A DNA stretch of 29,616 nt from Desulfobulbaceae bacterium (lineage in GTDB: Bacteria; Desulfobacterota; Desulfobulbia; Desulfobulbales; Desulfobulbaceae). The notes below the pieces were generated by a model, which was not told the origin of the DNA, did no database searches, and saw only the letters and a program-made list of their open reading frames with translations. The stretch covers positions 155 to 29,770 of the forward strand of contig DNUE01000058.1 in assembly GCA_003508005.1 (NCBI GenBank), in the 5' to 3' direction. The first letter of the stretch is position 1. The number at the start of each line of letters is the position of its first letter. The position numbers were made by a program, and so were the translations under genes. Shown here piece after piece: positions 13,651-21,222 of this stretch.

Positions 13651-15249
13651 TCACGGCATGGTCAAACCGCGTTCCTGCCGCGAAAACGTATGGCACCAGG
13701 AGCAGTCATATTTTTTGGACTTGACGTGCTTGTCATGGATCTTGAGAAAATCGTTGCTGGACTCCGGATCATGACACTGGGTGCAGACCGTAGCGGTACT
13801 CCCTTTCAGCCCGTACCCCAACTCTCCCTGCAGGTCCATCCGGCCCAGGTTGTCATGGCAGCTGCCGCAGCTGAGTGCTTCGGAAGCGGGCGCCACCCCA
13901 TGATTGAGCATCTGGTACGTATCGGTTTCAATCCATTCATAGGGTTCCGTGTCCGCATATCCCATGTTCTGCAAACCCTTTCCGATGGCGATCGCGACAT
14001 TGCCTGACCCATTCAGGTATTCAAAGGTATCCAGGGCAATGAGCCGATCGTCGGCGACGGTTTTCGGCTGGGTAGCGATTTTATATTTGAAGGGAAACAG
14101 CTTGCCCTCCTGGTTGCTGCCGAGGGGCCGGGAGGTCGGATAGGTGTTTTTTGCCGGATCATAGGTTCTGCCGGCATCATCGCCGAGGAGAGAGTTGTCG
14201 CTTAGCCGGTTCCAGAACCGGTACTCGGGGACGAGGTTGGCCTCTTTGTCGGTGAAGGGGTGCCCAGGCCCGGAAACCCCATCGGCCGGGCTGCCGTCAT
14301 GATGCCTGCGCCAGTCGCGGTACGTTTCCGTTGCCACCTTGGCATAGCTTGGAATGTGGCAACTCTGGCAGGCCACCCGGGCCACGTGTCTGCCAATGGG
14401 CGCTTCTGCGTGGCCGCCGACGCCATCCTTGCCCTCGTGGCAGCTGACGCATTGAATCTCCGACCCCCGCGCAAAGTCGTCCGTGGCCCGCAGGTCCGAG
14501 CCCTTGCCGATGACCCGGTGGCCGACGAAGGCATGACACGCTTGACAGGCCAGATTGCTGCCGGAGGTGTTCATGTGCACATCGAAATGAGGATCGCTGT
14601 TGGTGACGACGGCCAGGGAAAGGTCGCCCCGCTTCACCCCGTCGCCGCCGCCTGCCGTGGCATGGCATTTCAAACAGTTGGCCCTGGTCGGGGCCTTGAT
14701 ATTGCGCACCATGGAGTCCTGAGGATTCTCAACGCCCAGGGACCCGTCCTGCAGGCGTATTCTGGCGGCGGCATATTCCTCGCTGTGGCAGACCAGGCAG
14801 TCAATGTTTTCAAGGCCGGCAGCCGGATCATCAGGCCGTTTGCCGCGGCCGGCATGGCAGGAACCGCACACCGGCCAATTTCCTTCGATATTGATACAGT
14901 AGCTGTTGACGGCATTGGTCAGTTTGCCCTGGAGCACCTGCGGACCGTTCACCATATCAGGCGCACTGCCCAACCATTGGTAGTGGGTCGAGCCGAACAT
15001 TTCATTGGCCTGCACCGCATGACAGCCGAGACAGTTCTGCGGATATTCGGAGTACCGCAGATCGGCATGCGAGCCGCCAGGTACCGTCGGTGGCCGGTGG
15101 GCAGAAAGCAGAAGATTGTAGACTGCTCCCAGAAATTGCGGATTCGCGTTTTCAGGTGGTGAGGCATGAGCGAAGGAAGAGGAAACGGAGGCCGCAGCAA
15201 TCCAGGCCAAGAAAAAAATATGTTTCAAAGTGTCACCCCGCAGAACCAT
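13651..15249 (-). CDS. Ten-CXXCH periplasmic multiheme cytochrome c
   Basis: This secreted electron-transfer protein or reductase has ten CXXCH heme-binding sites. In order they are CLGCH, CGSCH, CLVCH, CLKCH, CQACH, CVSCH, CQSCH, CGSCH, CTQCH and CSWCH. A signal peptide (HIFFLAWIAAASVSSSFAHA) precedes the mature part. The segment MFGSTHYQWLGSAPDMV resembles the octaheme tetrathionate-reductase and hydroxylamine-oxidoreductase-like multiheme group, but the exact activity cannot be read. There is no second membrane helix, so it is probably soluble or associated with a partner. The ATG at 15249 has no ribosome site; a TTG at 15228 has GGGGTG five bases upstream and gives a cleaner signal peptide, so it may be the true start (525 residues). 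A Fur box lies about 87 bases upstream. The gene converges on the receptor gene. Confidence 0.93.
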   Translation of the reverse strand: MVLRGDTLKHIFFLAWIAAASVSSSFAHASPPENANPQFLGAVYNLLLSAHRPPTVPGGSHADLRYSEYPQNCLGCHAVQANEMFGSTHYQWLGSAPDMVNGPQVLQGKLTNAVNSYCINIEGNWPVCGSCHAGRGKRPDDPAAGLENIDCLVCHSEEYAAARIRLQDGSLGVENPQDSMVRNIKAPTRANCLKCHATAGGGDGVKRGDLSLAVVTNSDPHFDVHMNTSGSNLACQACHAFVGHRVIGKGSDLRATDDFARGSEIQCVSCHEGKDGVGGHAEAPIGRHVARVACQSCHIPSYAKVATETYRDWRRHHDGSPADGVSGPGHPFTDKEANLVPEYRFWNRLSDNSLLGDDAGRTYDPAKNTYPTSRPLGSNQEGKLFPFKYKIATQPKTVADDRLIALDTFEYLNGSGNVAIAIGKGLQNMGYADTEPYEWIETDTYQMLNHGVAPASEALSCGSCHDNLGRMDLQGELGYGLKGSTATVCTQCHDPESSNDFLKIHDKHVKSKKYDCSWCHTFSRQERGLTMP

Positions 15250-15649
15250 TCACGATCGTCATGCCGACTAATTTTTCCCTTGAAGCGAGCCGTTGAGTTC
15301 GGTGAAAGAAGGATAGATCAGCTCCTCTATGCACTGATAAAGATAATTATTATCTTTATTAAAAGTAAGCATGATCTTTGCATCGGCAAGGACAAAACAG
15401 AATTTTTCGGCTGGCAAACAAGATTACGAGCTGAATTGAAAAAAAACTGGCAGAATCGAGCTTGGCGGGGAAAGGGCTCTGTCTCCAGCCCCGCCGGCAT
15501 CGGGCGGGAACAGTCACTGAAAGCGCTTATAGTGTGGCTGTTCCGGCTGCGCGCTCGGGGGAAAAGGATGGAGTTCTGACTACGGGAGATAGAGGTTTAA
15601 TATTAACCGTCAATATGAAACCCCTGGCGGATAGTAATCCTGTGAGGCC
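15250..15649. other. Intergenic region upstream of the cytochrome
   Basis: About 400 bases have no supported gene. They contain a near-consensus Fur box (15336-15354) and a 7-bp GC hairpin (15464-15470 with 15489-15495). The right edge runs into the decayed receptor copy. Confidence 0.65.
15336..15354. promoter_or_regulatory. Fur box upstream of the multiheme cytochrome gene
   Basis: The 19 bases match the classical Fur consensus GATAATGATAATCATTATC at 17 of 19 positions, differing at positions 6 and 13. They sit in a perfect 10-bp inverted repeat (15337-15346 and 15350-15359). The site is about 87 bases upstream of the cytochrome ATG, a plausible promoter position. By analogy with Fur, iron would repress the gene or shape its expression; the identity of the regulator (Fur or a relative) is inferred. 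Confidence 0.65.
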
Positions 15650-16025
15650 GGGCTTGTCATCCTTCTCCTCTCCGTCCTGTCCCTGTCCCTGAGCAGGGCC
15701 TTAAAGCTGGCAACCGGGCGGGCAACGAACTGGACCTGCAGCGGAAGAATCTCGAACACAAGGTGGCCGCACGCACCGAAGAGTTGCTTGCCTCCAACAG
15801 CGAGCTGACCCACGCCCTGCACGAAATCAAGACCTTGCTGGGCATCCTGCCGCTCTGCTCCTTCTGCAAAAAAATCAGAAACGACCAGGGCGACTGGGAA
15901 GAGATTGAAACCTACATCAACATCCATTCCGAACCGAAGCGGACATAAGCCACAGTGTCTGTCCGGACTGCCTGAAAAAACACTATCCGGGTGTGTATCG
16001 GCCGCTGTCCAGGGAGGGGAAATAA
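15650..16025 (+). pseudogene. Decayed C-terminal copy of the receptor (helix, coiled coil, Cys module)
   Basis: This remnant is homologous to the last third of the receptor at 12107-13540. Pieced together it reads GLVILLLSVLSLSLSRALKL (membrane helix), then NELDLQRKNLEHKVAARTEEL (in part), then the Cys module GILPLCSFCKKIRNDQGDW and a tail with CPDCLKKHYPG. The pieces lie in three frames. One frameshift falls between the helix and the coiled coil (about 15705-15725). The second is a tandem duplication of CCGAA (15929-15933 and 15934-15938), which brings a stop shortly after. The periplasmic domain and the start are gone. Over 15841-15933 the DNA is identical to 13358-13450 at 91 of 93 positions, so decay or gene conversion is recent. 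Expression of a short Cys-module peptide is possible but not supported. Confidence 0.85.
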
Positions 16026-16076
16026 AAGACCGCGATTCTTCAGCAAAATCCATGGAGGTGGACAGCCGTTAGCCGA

Positions 16077-17531
16077 TCATTCCGACTTTGGATGCAACTC
16101 CGGTGTTAACAGGAGCAAATCGATGATCGCTGTTACCGAAGGAATGTTTTTATACACCCAAAAATCAATTGAATGATGAAGTTTTATCTCTGAATTTTCG
16201 GTAATGCTGATCTCGGCAGTGTGCCTGCCCACGCTGTCGTAGTTCTTTGGTATATCCCATGCAAAACTTATCGCTGTTGGGTCGTCTACAGACCTGGAGC
16301 GATAGATTTTTACCAGCTTTTCATGAGTATACTGCATATTCCCATGTTGATCTTTAATATTGATCTTCACGTTTGGACTGCCATCAATAGTTCCGAAGTT
16401 ATTGACTGAAGCAGCAAGAAAGAGCATATTCCCTGAAACACCGTAGTTTTTTGTAAAAAATGTTTCTATCTTAAATTCTTTAAATAAATATTCCGTATAT
16501 CCACCATATTGAATATTAAACAACAGGCTTGCATTACACTCGTAGAGAGCGTCAGCTGGACTATAGAATTCTCTCTGCAAATCAATGTAGTATGTCTTTC
16601 CTGCCGAGAGATAATAGGGGCCAACAATATTTTTTTCGGTGAGCCACCATCTGTTCACGAGATATCTATTCCCGTATTCATCTTCTTCTTGTATTCCCGC
16701 AGCCGGCATACAGTAATATATTGACGTATCTTTTCGTGGTCCCCAGTTATCATTCAGTGATTCGTAAGAAAAATAATAGTATCCGTCTTTGCTCACCTGA
16801 AACTTGAAGAAGTCGTCATTGTCGGTAACACATGCCCACTGACCGTCAATCTGGTATCCCCGAGGGGATATGAATCCTATGTGGCTGTTGATTGCATAGG
16901 GCGCCGTTATCCTTCCCAGATCAAGAGGCTTGTCGAATACCCGGTTGACCTCCACGTCTGCATCTGAATAGGCCTTCTCCCAGAATACGGTAAGCTGATG
17001 AGGTATCTGGGGGGAGGTGCTGGGCATTGACACCCAGACAAAAATTTGACCGGGAGGAACCGGAGTCTTCATGTCGCTGTAAATTTTTCCGGGAACGAGG
17101 TTCACTTGCCTCCGGATTGTTTCCGGAAGAAATAGGGCGTTCGGAAACCTCGGATCGCCATTCACCGGGGGGGGCGACACCTGGTCAGCGGCAAGCGATG
17201 GGCCCGCAAAGGGAACGGCCTCTGCATAGGGAATATTCCCCAGATAGCAGTTGTTTTCCTCATACGGCCACAATACTTCAATAGTAATATAGGATGGCCC
17301 GTCCGGGTCCGGGTCCGAATAATGGACAACATATCCCAAATAGCCGTCGCTTGGGATGGCTATCGGTCCGTACATTTTGTAGCTTGTGGGACTCTCGGGA
17401 AAAGTCCAGTGCAGAATGCCTGGTGCCTCCTCGCCGTATGCAGTTGCTGTTATGCTTAAAACGCAGACAAACAGCACTGCCGGCAAGAGGAAAACCCGCA
17501 GATTTTTTTGCCGTCGCTCGCTCCTGTCCAT
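16077..17531 (-). CDS. Secreted beta-rich protein of unknown function
   Basis: This 484-residue exported protein has a basic start, a hydrophobic core (VFLLPAVLFVCVLSITATAYG) and a likely signal peptidase site around AYGEE. The mature part is rich in Tyr, Trp, Pro and Asn, consistent with beta-sandwich domains. The middle has segments such as YYFSYESLNDNWGPRKD and GKTYYIDLQREF that recall pre-peptidase C-terminal-like modules. The last 120 residues (MLFLAASVNNFGTIDGSP, HTAEISITENSEI) recall a CARDB-type Ig-like domain. These resemblances are by eye only. Base composition is clearly AT-richer than the neighbours, which suggests acquisition by transfer. The ATG at 17531 is preferred, with AGGG seven bases upstream; an ATG at 17537 is too close to that site. 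No neighbour shares its strand closely, so it is probably monocistronic. Confidence 0.75.
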   Translation of the reverse strand: MDRSERRQKNLRVFLLPAVLFVCVLSITATAYGEEAPGILHWTFPESPTSYKMYGPIAIPSDGYLGYVVHYSDPDPDGPSYITIEVLWPYEENNCYLGNIPYAEAVPFAGPSLAADQVSPPPVNGDPRFPNALFLPETIRRQVNLVPGKIYSDMKTPVPPGQIFVWVSMPSTSPQIPHQLTVFWEKAYSDADVEVNRVFDKPLDLGRITAPYAINSHIGFISPRGYQIDGQWACVTDNDDFFKFQVSKDGYYYFSYESLNDNWGPRKDTSIYYCMPAAGIQEEDEYGNRYLVNRWWLTEKNIVGPYYLSAGKTYYIDLQREFYSPADALYECNASLLFNIQYGGYTEYLFKEFKIETFFTKNYGVSGNMLFLAASVNNFGTIDGSPNVKINIKDQHGNMQYTHEKLVKIYRSRSVDDPTAISFAWDIPKNYDSVGRHTAEISITENSEIKLHHSIDFWVYKNIPSVTAIIDLLLLTPELHPKSE

Positions 17532-17851
17532 ACACATTCCCTGTTGCCTCCAAGAGGAATAAAAAAGTACGGTTTAGCCTCGGGGTGAGGCTGCCGGGCC
17601 CGGAATCATCTGATCTTGTCCCTGTATATTTTTTTTTTAACCATAAAATCAAGCCTGTTGCTCCCCAACTTTGGCACCTCCCCTTGCTCCGGTCGTGAAG
17701 AAATCCGTTCTTCGCGGAACAAGGGAAAACCAGCCCTCGGCTGCGGCCTGATGGGGGACATGAAAAGGCGCCGATACCTAATAAGTTTTCGTCCCCCTTC
17801 CGATCGTTGCCCAGGTCTTCCGGCTTTCCAGGGCAGAAAGCCGAACGGCAG
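17532..17851. other. Intergenic region between the CLC gene and the secreted protein
   Basis: About 320 bases hold no supported gene. They carry a promoter candidate for the secreted protein, a hairpin in its leader (AGCCTC/GAGGCT type, near 17574-17592), and a 7-bp hairpin (17821-17827 with 17837-17843) past the CLC stop that lacks a T-tract. Confidence 0.6.
17623..17652 (-). promoter_or_regulatory. Candidate promoter of the secreted-protein gene
   Basis: On the minus strand TTGATT (17647-17652) and TATACA (17623-17628) are separated by 18 bases that include a run of ten A's. Each hexamer matches sigma-70 at 4 of 6 positions. Confidence 0.4.
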
Positions 17852-19633
17852 CTACGAGGTCGAACAGAGGACCCGGAAGGTTTCCTCCTTCTCGCTGATG
17901 CCCCGCTTCAGTACCTCGTGGTTGTAGGCGGCGATCACATCCCGCCGGCGGAGCATCCCCAGCACCCAGGGGTCCTCCAGGCTCTCCACCACCGGGATCT
18001 CCTCGATCCCTTTCAGGTCAAAAAGCTGCATGGCATCGTAGAGGTTGTCGTCCGGGGTGAGCATGATCACGTTGCGGCTGCAGATTCCGCCCACCAGGTA
18101 GCAGGCCCGTTGCTCCTCGTCGTGCAGGATGTTCTTCACGTCCTGCATGGACACCACCCCCACCATGCGCCCGTTCTGGTTGACCACCGGGAAATAGAAG
18201 CTGTCCTTGGCCAGGCGGAACAGCTGCAGCAGGTGGTTGACATTGGCGTTCTCGCTGATGAAGTCCACCTCTTCGGTTATCGCCTTACCCACCTTGATGG
18301 ACTTCATGATTGCCACTTCCCGGCCCTCGTGGATATTGATCCCTTCCCGGGTAAAATCCACCGTGTCGATGGAATCCTCGTCCAGGGCCTTGGCGGTGAT
18401 CGTCCCGAGAATGGAGGTGATCATGATCGGGATGATGATCAGATAGTTGCCGGTCATTTCGAAGAGGAGAAAGATTGCGGTCATGGGCGCATGGGTGGAA
18501 GCGGCGAGGAAGGCGCCGATGCCCACCGTGGCGTAGGCGCCGGGCCTGGCCGTCAAATCGGGCAGCAGCAGGTGCACGACTCCGCCGAATGCCCCGCCGA
18601 TCACCCCGCCGATAAAAAGCGAGGGCGCGAACATCCCGCCGGCGCCGCCCGAGCCCAGGGTGATGACCGTGGCTGCCGATTTGAGCACAATCAGGCAGAG
18701 CATGACCCAGATCAGCCCCTCGCCGGACAAGATTGTGGCAATAAAGTCGTAGCCGTTGCCCATGACCTGGGGAAAAAAGATGCCGATGCAGCCCACCACG
18801 AAGGCGCCGAGGATGGGCTTGAGCTGCTCGGGAAGGCGAAGGGCCCTGAACCAGTCCCGGCCCAGGTAAAAGAACCTGGTATGCAGCACGGCCAGAACAC
18901 CTATGAGCAGGGCCATCAGCGTGTAGAGGGGAAGCTCGACAAAAAAATTGACCACATGATAGTCAGGGATGGGAAAGGCCGGCACCGCACCGTAATAGGC
19001 CCGGGACACGACCGTGGACATGGCCGAGGCGATGACCAGGGCGGCGAAGGAGGAAATCTCGTAGCTGCCGAGAAGGACTATTTCGGCGGCAAAAAAGATC
19101 CCGGCGATGGGCGCGTTGAAAATGCCGGCAATGCCGCCGGCGCAGCCCGCCGCAATATAGACCTTCATCCGCTTGCCCGAGACCCGGGAGACCTGGCCGA
19201 CCTTTGAACCGAGCGCCCCGCCGATCTGGGCGATGGGTCCCTCCACCCCGGCGGAACCGCCGGAGCCGATGGTCAGGGCGGTGGCGATGATCTTGATAAA
19301 GATAGTGCGGCCCTGAATCACCCCGTTCTCCAGATTCACCCGGCGCAGGAACTTGGTGAAGCCGTAGCCGTTGACCAGACCCGGGAACATGAGCGAAAGG
19401 GGGATAAGCAAAACCGCGCCGGTCATCGGCAGGAGCGGCAGCAGCAGACGGTGCCAGCCGCCCTGCCCGATGCCCAGCAACTCCGAGCCCCGGACAAAGA
19501 TCAGCTGGTGCACCAGTTCCACCGCCTCCCGGAAGACGATGATCGTCCCGCCGGCCATGATCCCGATCGCGGCGGCAACAAGGATCAGGCGGGTGCTCTC
19601 GCCGGGCAGCAGGATCTTCAGGCGGGCAAACAT
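17852..19633 (-). CDS. CLC-family chloride channel/transporter with C-terminal CBS pair
   Basis: This 593-residue integral membrane protein of the CLC family moves chloride or related anions, as a channel or a proton-coupled exchanger. The membrane part covers about residues 1-430 and has the family glycine loops. GSGGSAGVEGPIAQIGG contains the gating glutamate (Glu131, in GVEGP where many have GREGP), and GSGGAGGMFAPSLFIGG is the third conserved loop. The first selectivity loop, usually GSGIP, is not recognisable and seems replaced by VNGYGFTKFL. The cytosolic tail has two CBS motifs (about 437-500 and 515-580), including FYFPVVNQNGRMVGVVSMQD and IEEIPVVES. It overlaps the upstream dGTPase-like gene by 16 bases and has a GGAGAGG site, so the two are co-translated. 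Which anion it prefers is unknown. Confidence 0.93.
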   Translation of the reverse strand: MFARLKILLPGESTRLILVAAAIGIMAGGTIIVFREAVELVHQLIFVRGSELLGIGQGGWHRLLLPLLPMTGAVLLIPLSLMFPGLVNGYGFTKFLRRVNLENGVIQGRTIFIKIIATALTIGSGGSAGVEGPIAQIGGALGSKVGQVSRVSGKRMKVYIAAGCAGGIAGIFNAPIAGIFFAAEIVLLGSYEISSFAALVIASAMSTVVSRAYYGAVPAFPIPDYHVVNFFVELPLYTLMALLIGVLAVLHTRFFYLGRDWFRALRLPEQLKPILGAFVVGCIGIFFPQVMGNGYDFIATILSGEGLIWVMLCLIVLKSAATVITLGSGGAGGMFAPSLFIGGVIGGAFGGVVHLLLPDLTARPGAYATVGIGAFLAASTHAPMTAIFLLFEMTGNYLIIIPIMITSILGTITAKALDEDSIDTVDFTREGINIHEGREVAIMKSIKVGKAITEEVDFISENANVNHLLQLFRLAKDSFYFPVVNQNGRMVGVVSMQDVKNILHDEEQRACYLVGGICSRNVIMLTPDDNLYDAMQLFDLKGIEEIPVVESLEDPWVLGMLRRRDVIAAYNHEVLKRGISEKEETFRVLCSTS

Positions 19634-20817
19634 GTCCTCTCCGGTACGTCGCAGCCGATGGTCCTGGCCTGGCGCAGGAAGTAATCATCGGTCATGCCGG
19701 CGAGATAATCGCGGACAATGGCGGCGGGCGGGTGGATCTCCAGGTACTCAGGCGACATGGTCCCCAGCAGGCCGTCTCCCTCCTCGGCAGTCCGCTCCAG
19801 CTGCCGCAGGTAATGGGCGAACAGCTGCTCATAGCAGACATGGATCCGCGCGAAATCCGGCTTAAAGGCAGGGTTGCGATAGATCCGTTCATAATTGAAG
19901 GTCTTCATCTCCAGCATCGCGAGAGCCACCTCCGGGCTGAAGCCGACATAATCCAACTCCCGGTCGGCAGGACTCAAGGCCTGCCGCACCTGGCGCGAAT
20001 GGGCGACCAGATCGGTGACCAGGGTATAGACAATGGTCCCGTTGCTGGTTCCGAGCCGCCGGCCGCAACCGGCCGGGATCTCGTCGCGGCTGATCAGGGC
20101 CAGTTCGATGGCATCCTCTATGTCCCGGCCCAGGTAGGCGATGATGTCCGCCAGCCTGACCACGCAGCCTTCCAGGGACATGGGGATCAGCGGGGTCATC
20201 GGCTCCCGGCTTTTCATTTGCAGCTCCCGATCGAACTGGGCGAAGGTTTTTCCCCTTTTCGGGGCCAGCCGAGGGTTGTGCACCTCGCCGTCGTGACACA
20301 TGATGCCGTCCAGCACCTGCAGGGTCAGGTTCCACCCCCTTCCCTTTTTTTCAAAGCGGTCCAAAAACTGGACGCTCTGCAGATTGTGCTGAAACGAATC
20401 AAGCCCATGGCGGCGGCAAAGCCTGGCCAGGATGCGCTCCCCCTCGTGGCCGAAGGGCGGGTGGCCGATGTCATGGCCCAGGGCGATGGCCTCGATCAGG
20501 TCTTCGTTCAGGCCCAGGAAACGGCCGATGGTGCGGGCGATGCGCGACACCATCTGCACGTGCAGGACCCGGTGGGTAATATGGTCATTGTCCACCAGGG
20601 AAAAAACCTGGGTTTTGTCAATATAGCGGGTATAGGCCTTGGAATGCAGGATACGGTCCGCGTCCTGGGCAAAGGCCTGCCGGTGCCCCTGCCGCTCCTC
20701 GGGCAGTCGCCGGACAGCCTCGCTGCTGAAGAGAGCCAGCGGCGACAACCGGGTCCGCTCCTGCCGGTTCAGTTCTTCCTGGATCTCCTGCAGCACTGTT
20801 TCGTGTTCCGTGGGCAT
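19618..20817 (-). CDS. dgt: dGTP triphosphohydrolase-like HD protein
   Basis: This 399-residue cytoplasmic metal-dependent phosphohydrolase of the dGTPase group splits dNTPs to nucleoside and triphosphate. The HD metal site is visible: His82 in THRVLHVQMV, His115-Asp116 in LGHDIGHPPFGHEGE, and a later Asp in VRLADIIAYLGRDIEDA. The N-terminal segment with SKAYTRYIDKTQVF is typical of the Dgt type rather than of RelA-like HD proteins. The length fits the shorter bacterial homologues (often annotated as dGTPase-like), so strict dGTP specificity is not assured. The ATG at 20817 has GGCGGAG directly upstream. The CLC gene starts within its last codons. Confidence 0.92.
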   Translation of the reverse strand: MPTEHETVLQEIQEELNRQERTRLSPLALFSSEAVRRLPEERQGHRQAFAQDADRILHSKAYTRYIDKTQVFSLVDNDHITHRVLHVQMVSRIARTIGRFLGLNEDLIEAIALGHDIGHPPFGHEGERILARLCRRHGLDSFQHNLQSVQFLDRFEKKGRGWNLTLQVLDGIMCHDGEVHNPRLAPKRGKTFAQFDRELQMKSREPMTPLIPMSLEGCVVRLADIIAYLGRDIEDAIELALISRDEIPAGCGRRLGTSNGTIVYTLVTDLVAHSRQVRQALSPADRELDYVGFSPEVALAMLEMKTFNYERIYRNPAFKPDFARIHVCYEQLFAHYLRQLERTAEEGDGLLGTMSPEYLEIHPPAAIVRDYLAGMTDDYFLRQARTIGCDVPERTCLPA

Positions 20818-21033
20818 GGCTCCGCCTGTCGTTCACGGGGATGAAAATGGTATTGTTACCAGAAAGCGCGGGCAATGAAAACGGTTTTCCAGCTCCTTTC
20901 CTTCGTTGTCCTGAATCAGCGCGGCACGACAATTACGGATTACCGCCATACTCTGACCTTGCTTTTCCCGAAAAATCCCGGTAAGAGCACGTCAGGAAGA
21001 TACCTGAACGTTATTATTCAAAGAGATGTTGCC

Positions 21034-21207
21034 ATGGCGGACACCAAGCGCAAGCCGGACCCGCAGCGGGTCGCCTTTCTCCGCAGCCTTCCCCAGGAGA
21101 TCAAGGAGCAGATCACCGGAGAGGAGGCAGATGCTTTTATCTTCGGAGAGGACATCCCGGAGTCCCTGTACGAAAAAATCAAAGGGTTCCTTCAGAAGAA
21201 GGAATAG
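21034..21207 (+). CDS. Small protein preceding the hybrid kinase
   Basis: This 57-residue soluble protein starts MADTKRKPDPQRVAFLRSLP and ends in a Lys-rich helix (SLYEKIKGFLQKKE). It probably forms two or three helices. The start at 21034 is chosen because the upstream in-frame extension has no ribosome site and unlikely composition; AAGAGA lies seven bases before this ATG. The hybrid histidine kinase starts 15 bases after its stop, so they should be co-transcribed. I do not recognise the family; a role as a kinase accessory is only suggested by position. Confidence 0.6.
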   Translation: MADTKRKPDPQRVAFLRSLPQEIKEQITGEEADAFIFGEDIPESLYEKIKGFLQKKE

Positions 21208-21222
21208 CCCCTTGGGGCGGCC

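Noticed and set aside
15610..16053. Minus-strand frame opposite the decayed receptor copy
   Set aside because: It is the antisense of the Cys-module region; a similar antisense frame exists opposite the intact receptor.
17807..19207. Plus-strand frame opposite the CLC gene
   Set aside because: Composition dominated by His, Asp and Gly, no domain, and fully antisense to a clear membrane protein gene.
19732..20844. Plus-strand frame opposite the dGTPase-like gene
   Set aside because: Shadow of a conserved HD-hydrolase gene; no independent evidence.
20922..20936. Sigma-54-like element (CGGCACG, four bases, TTAC)
   Set aside because: Spacing is right, but the essential GC of the -12 element is AC here, so function is doubtful.
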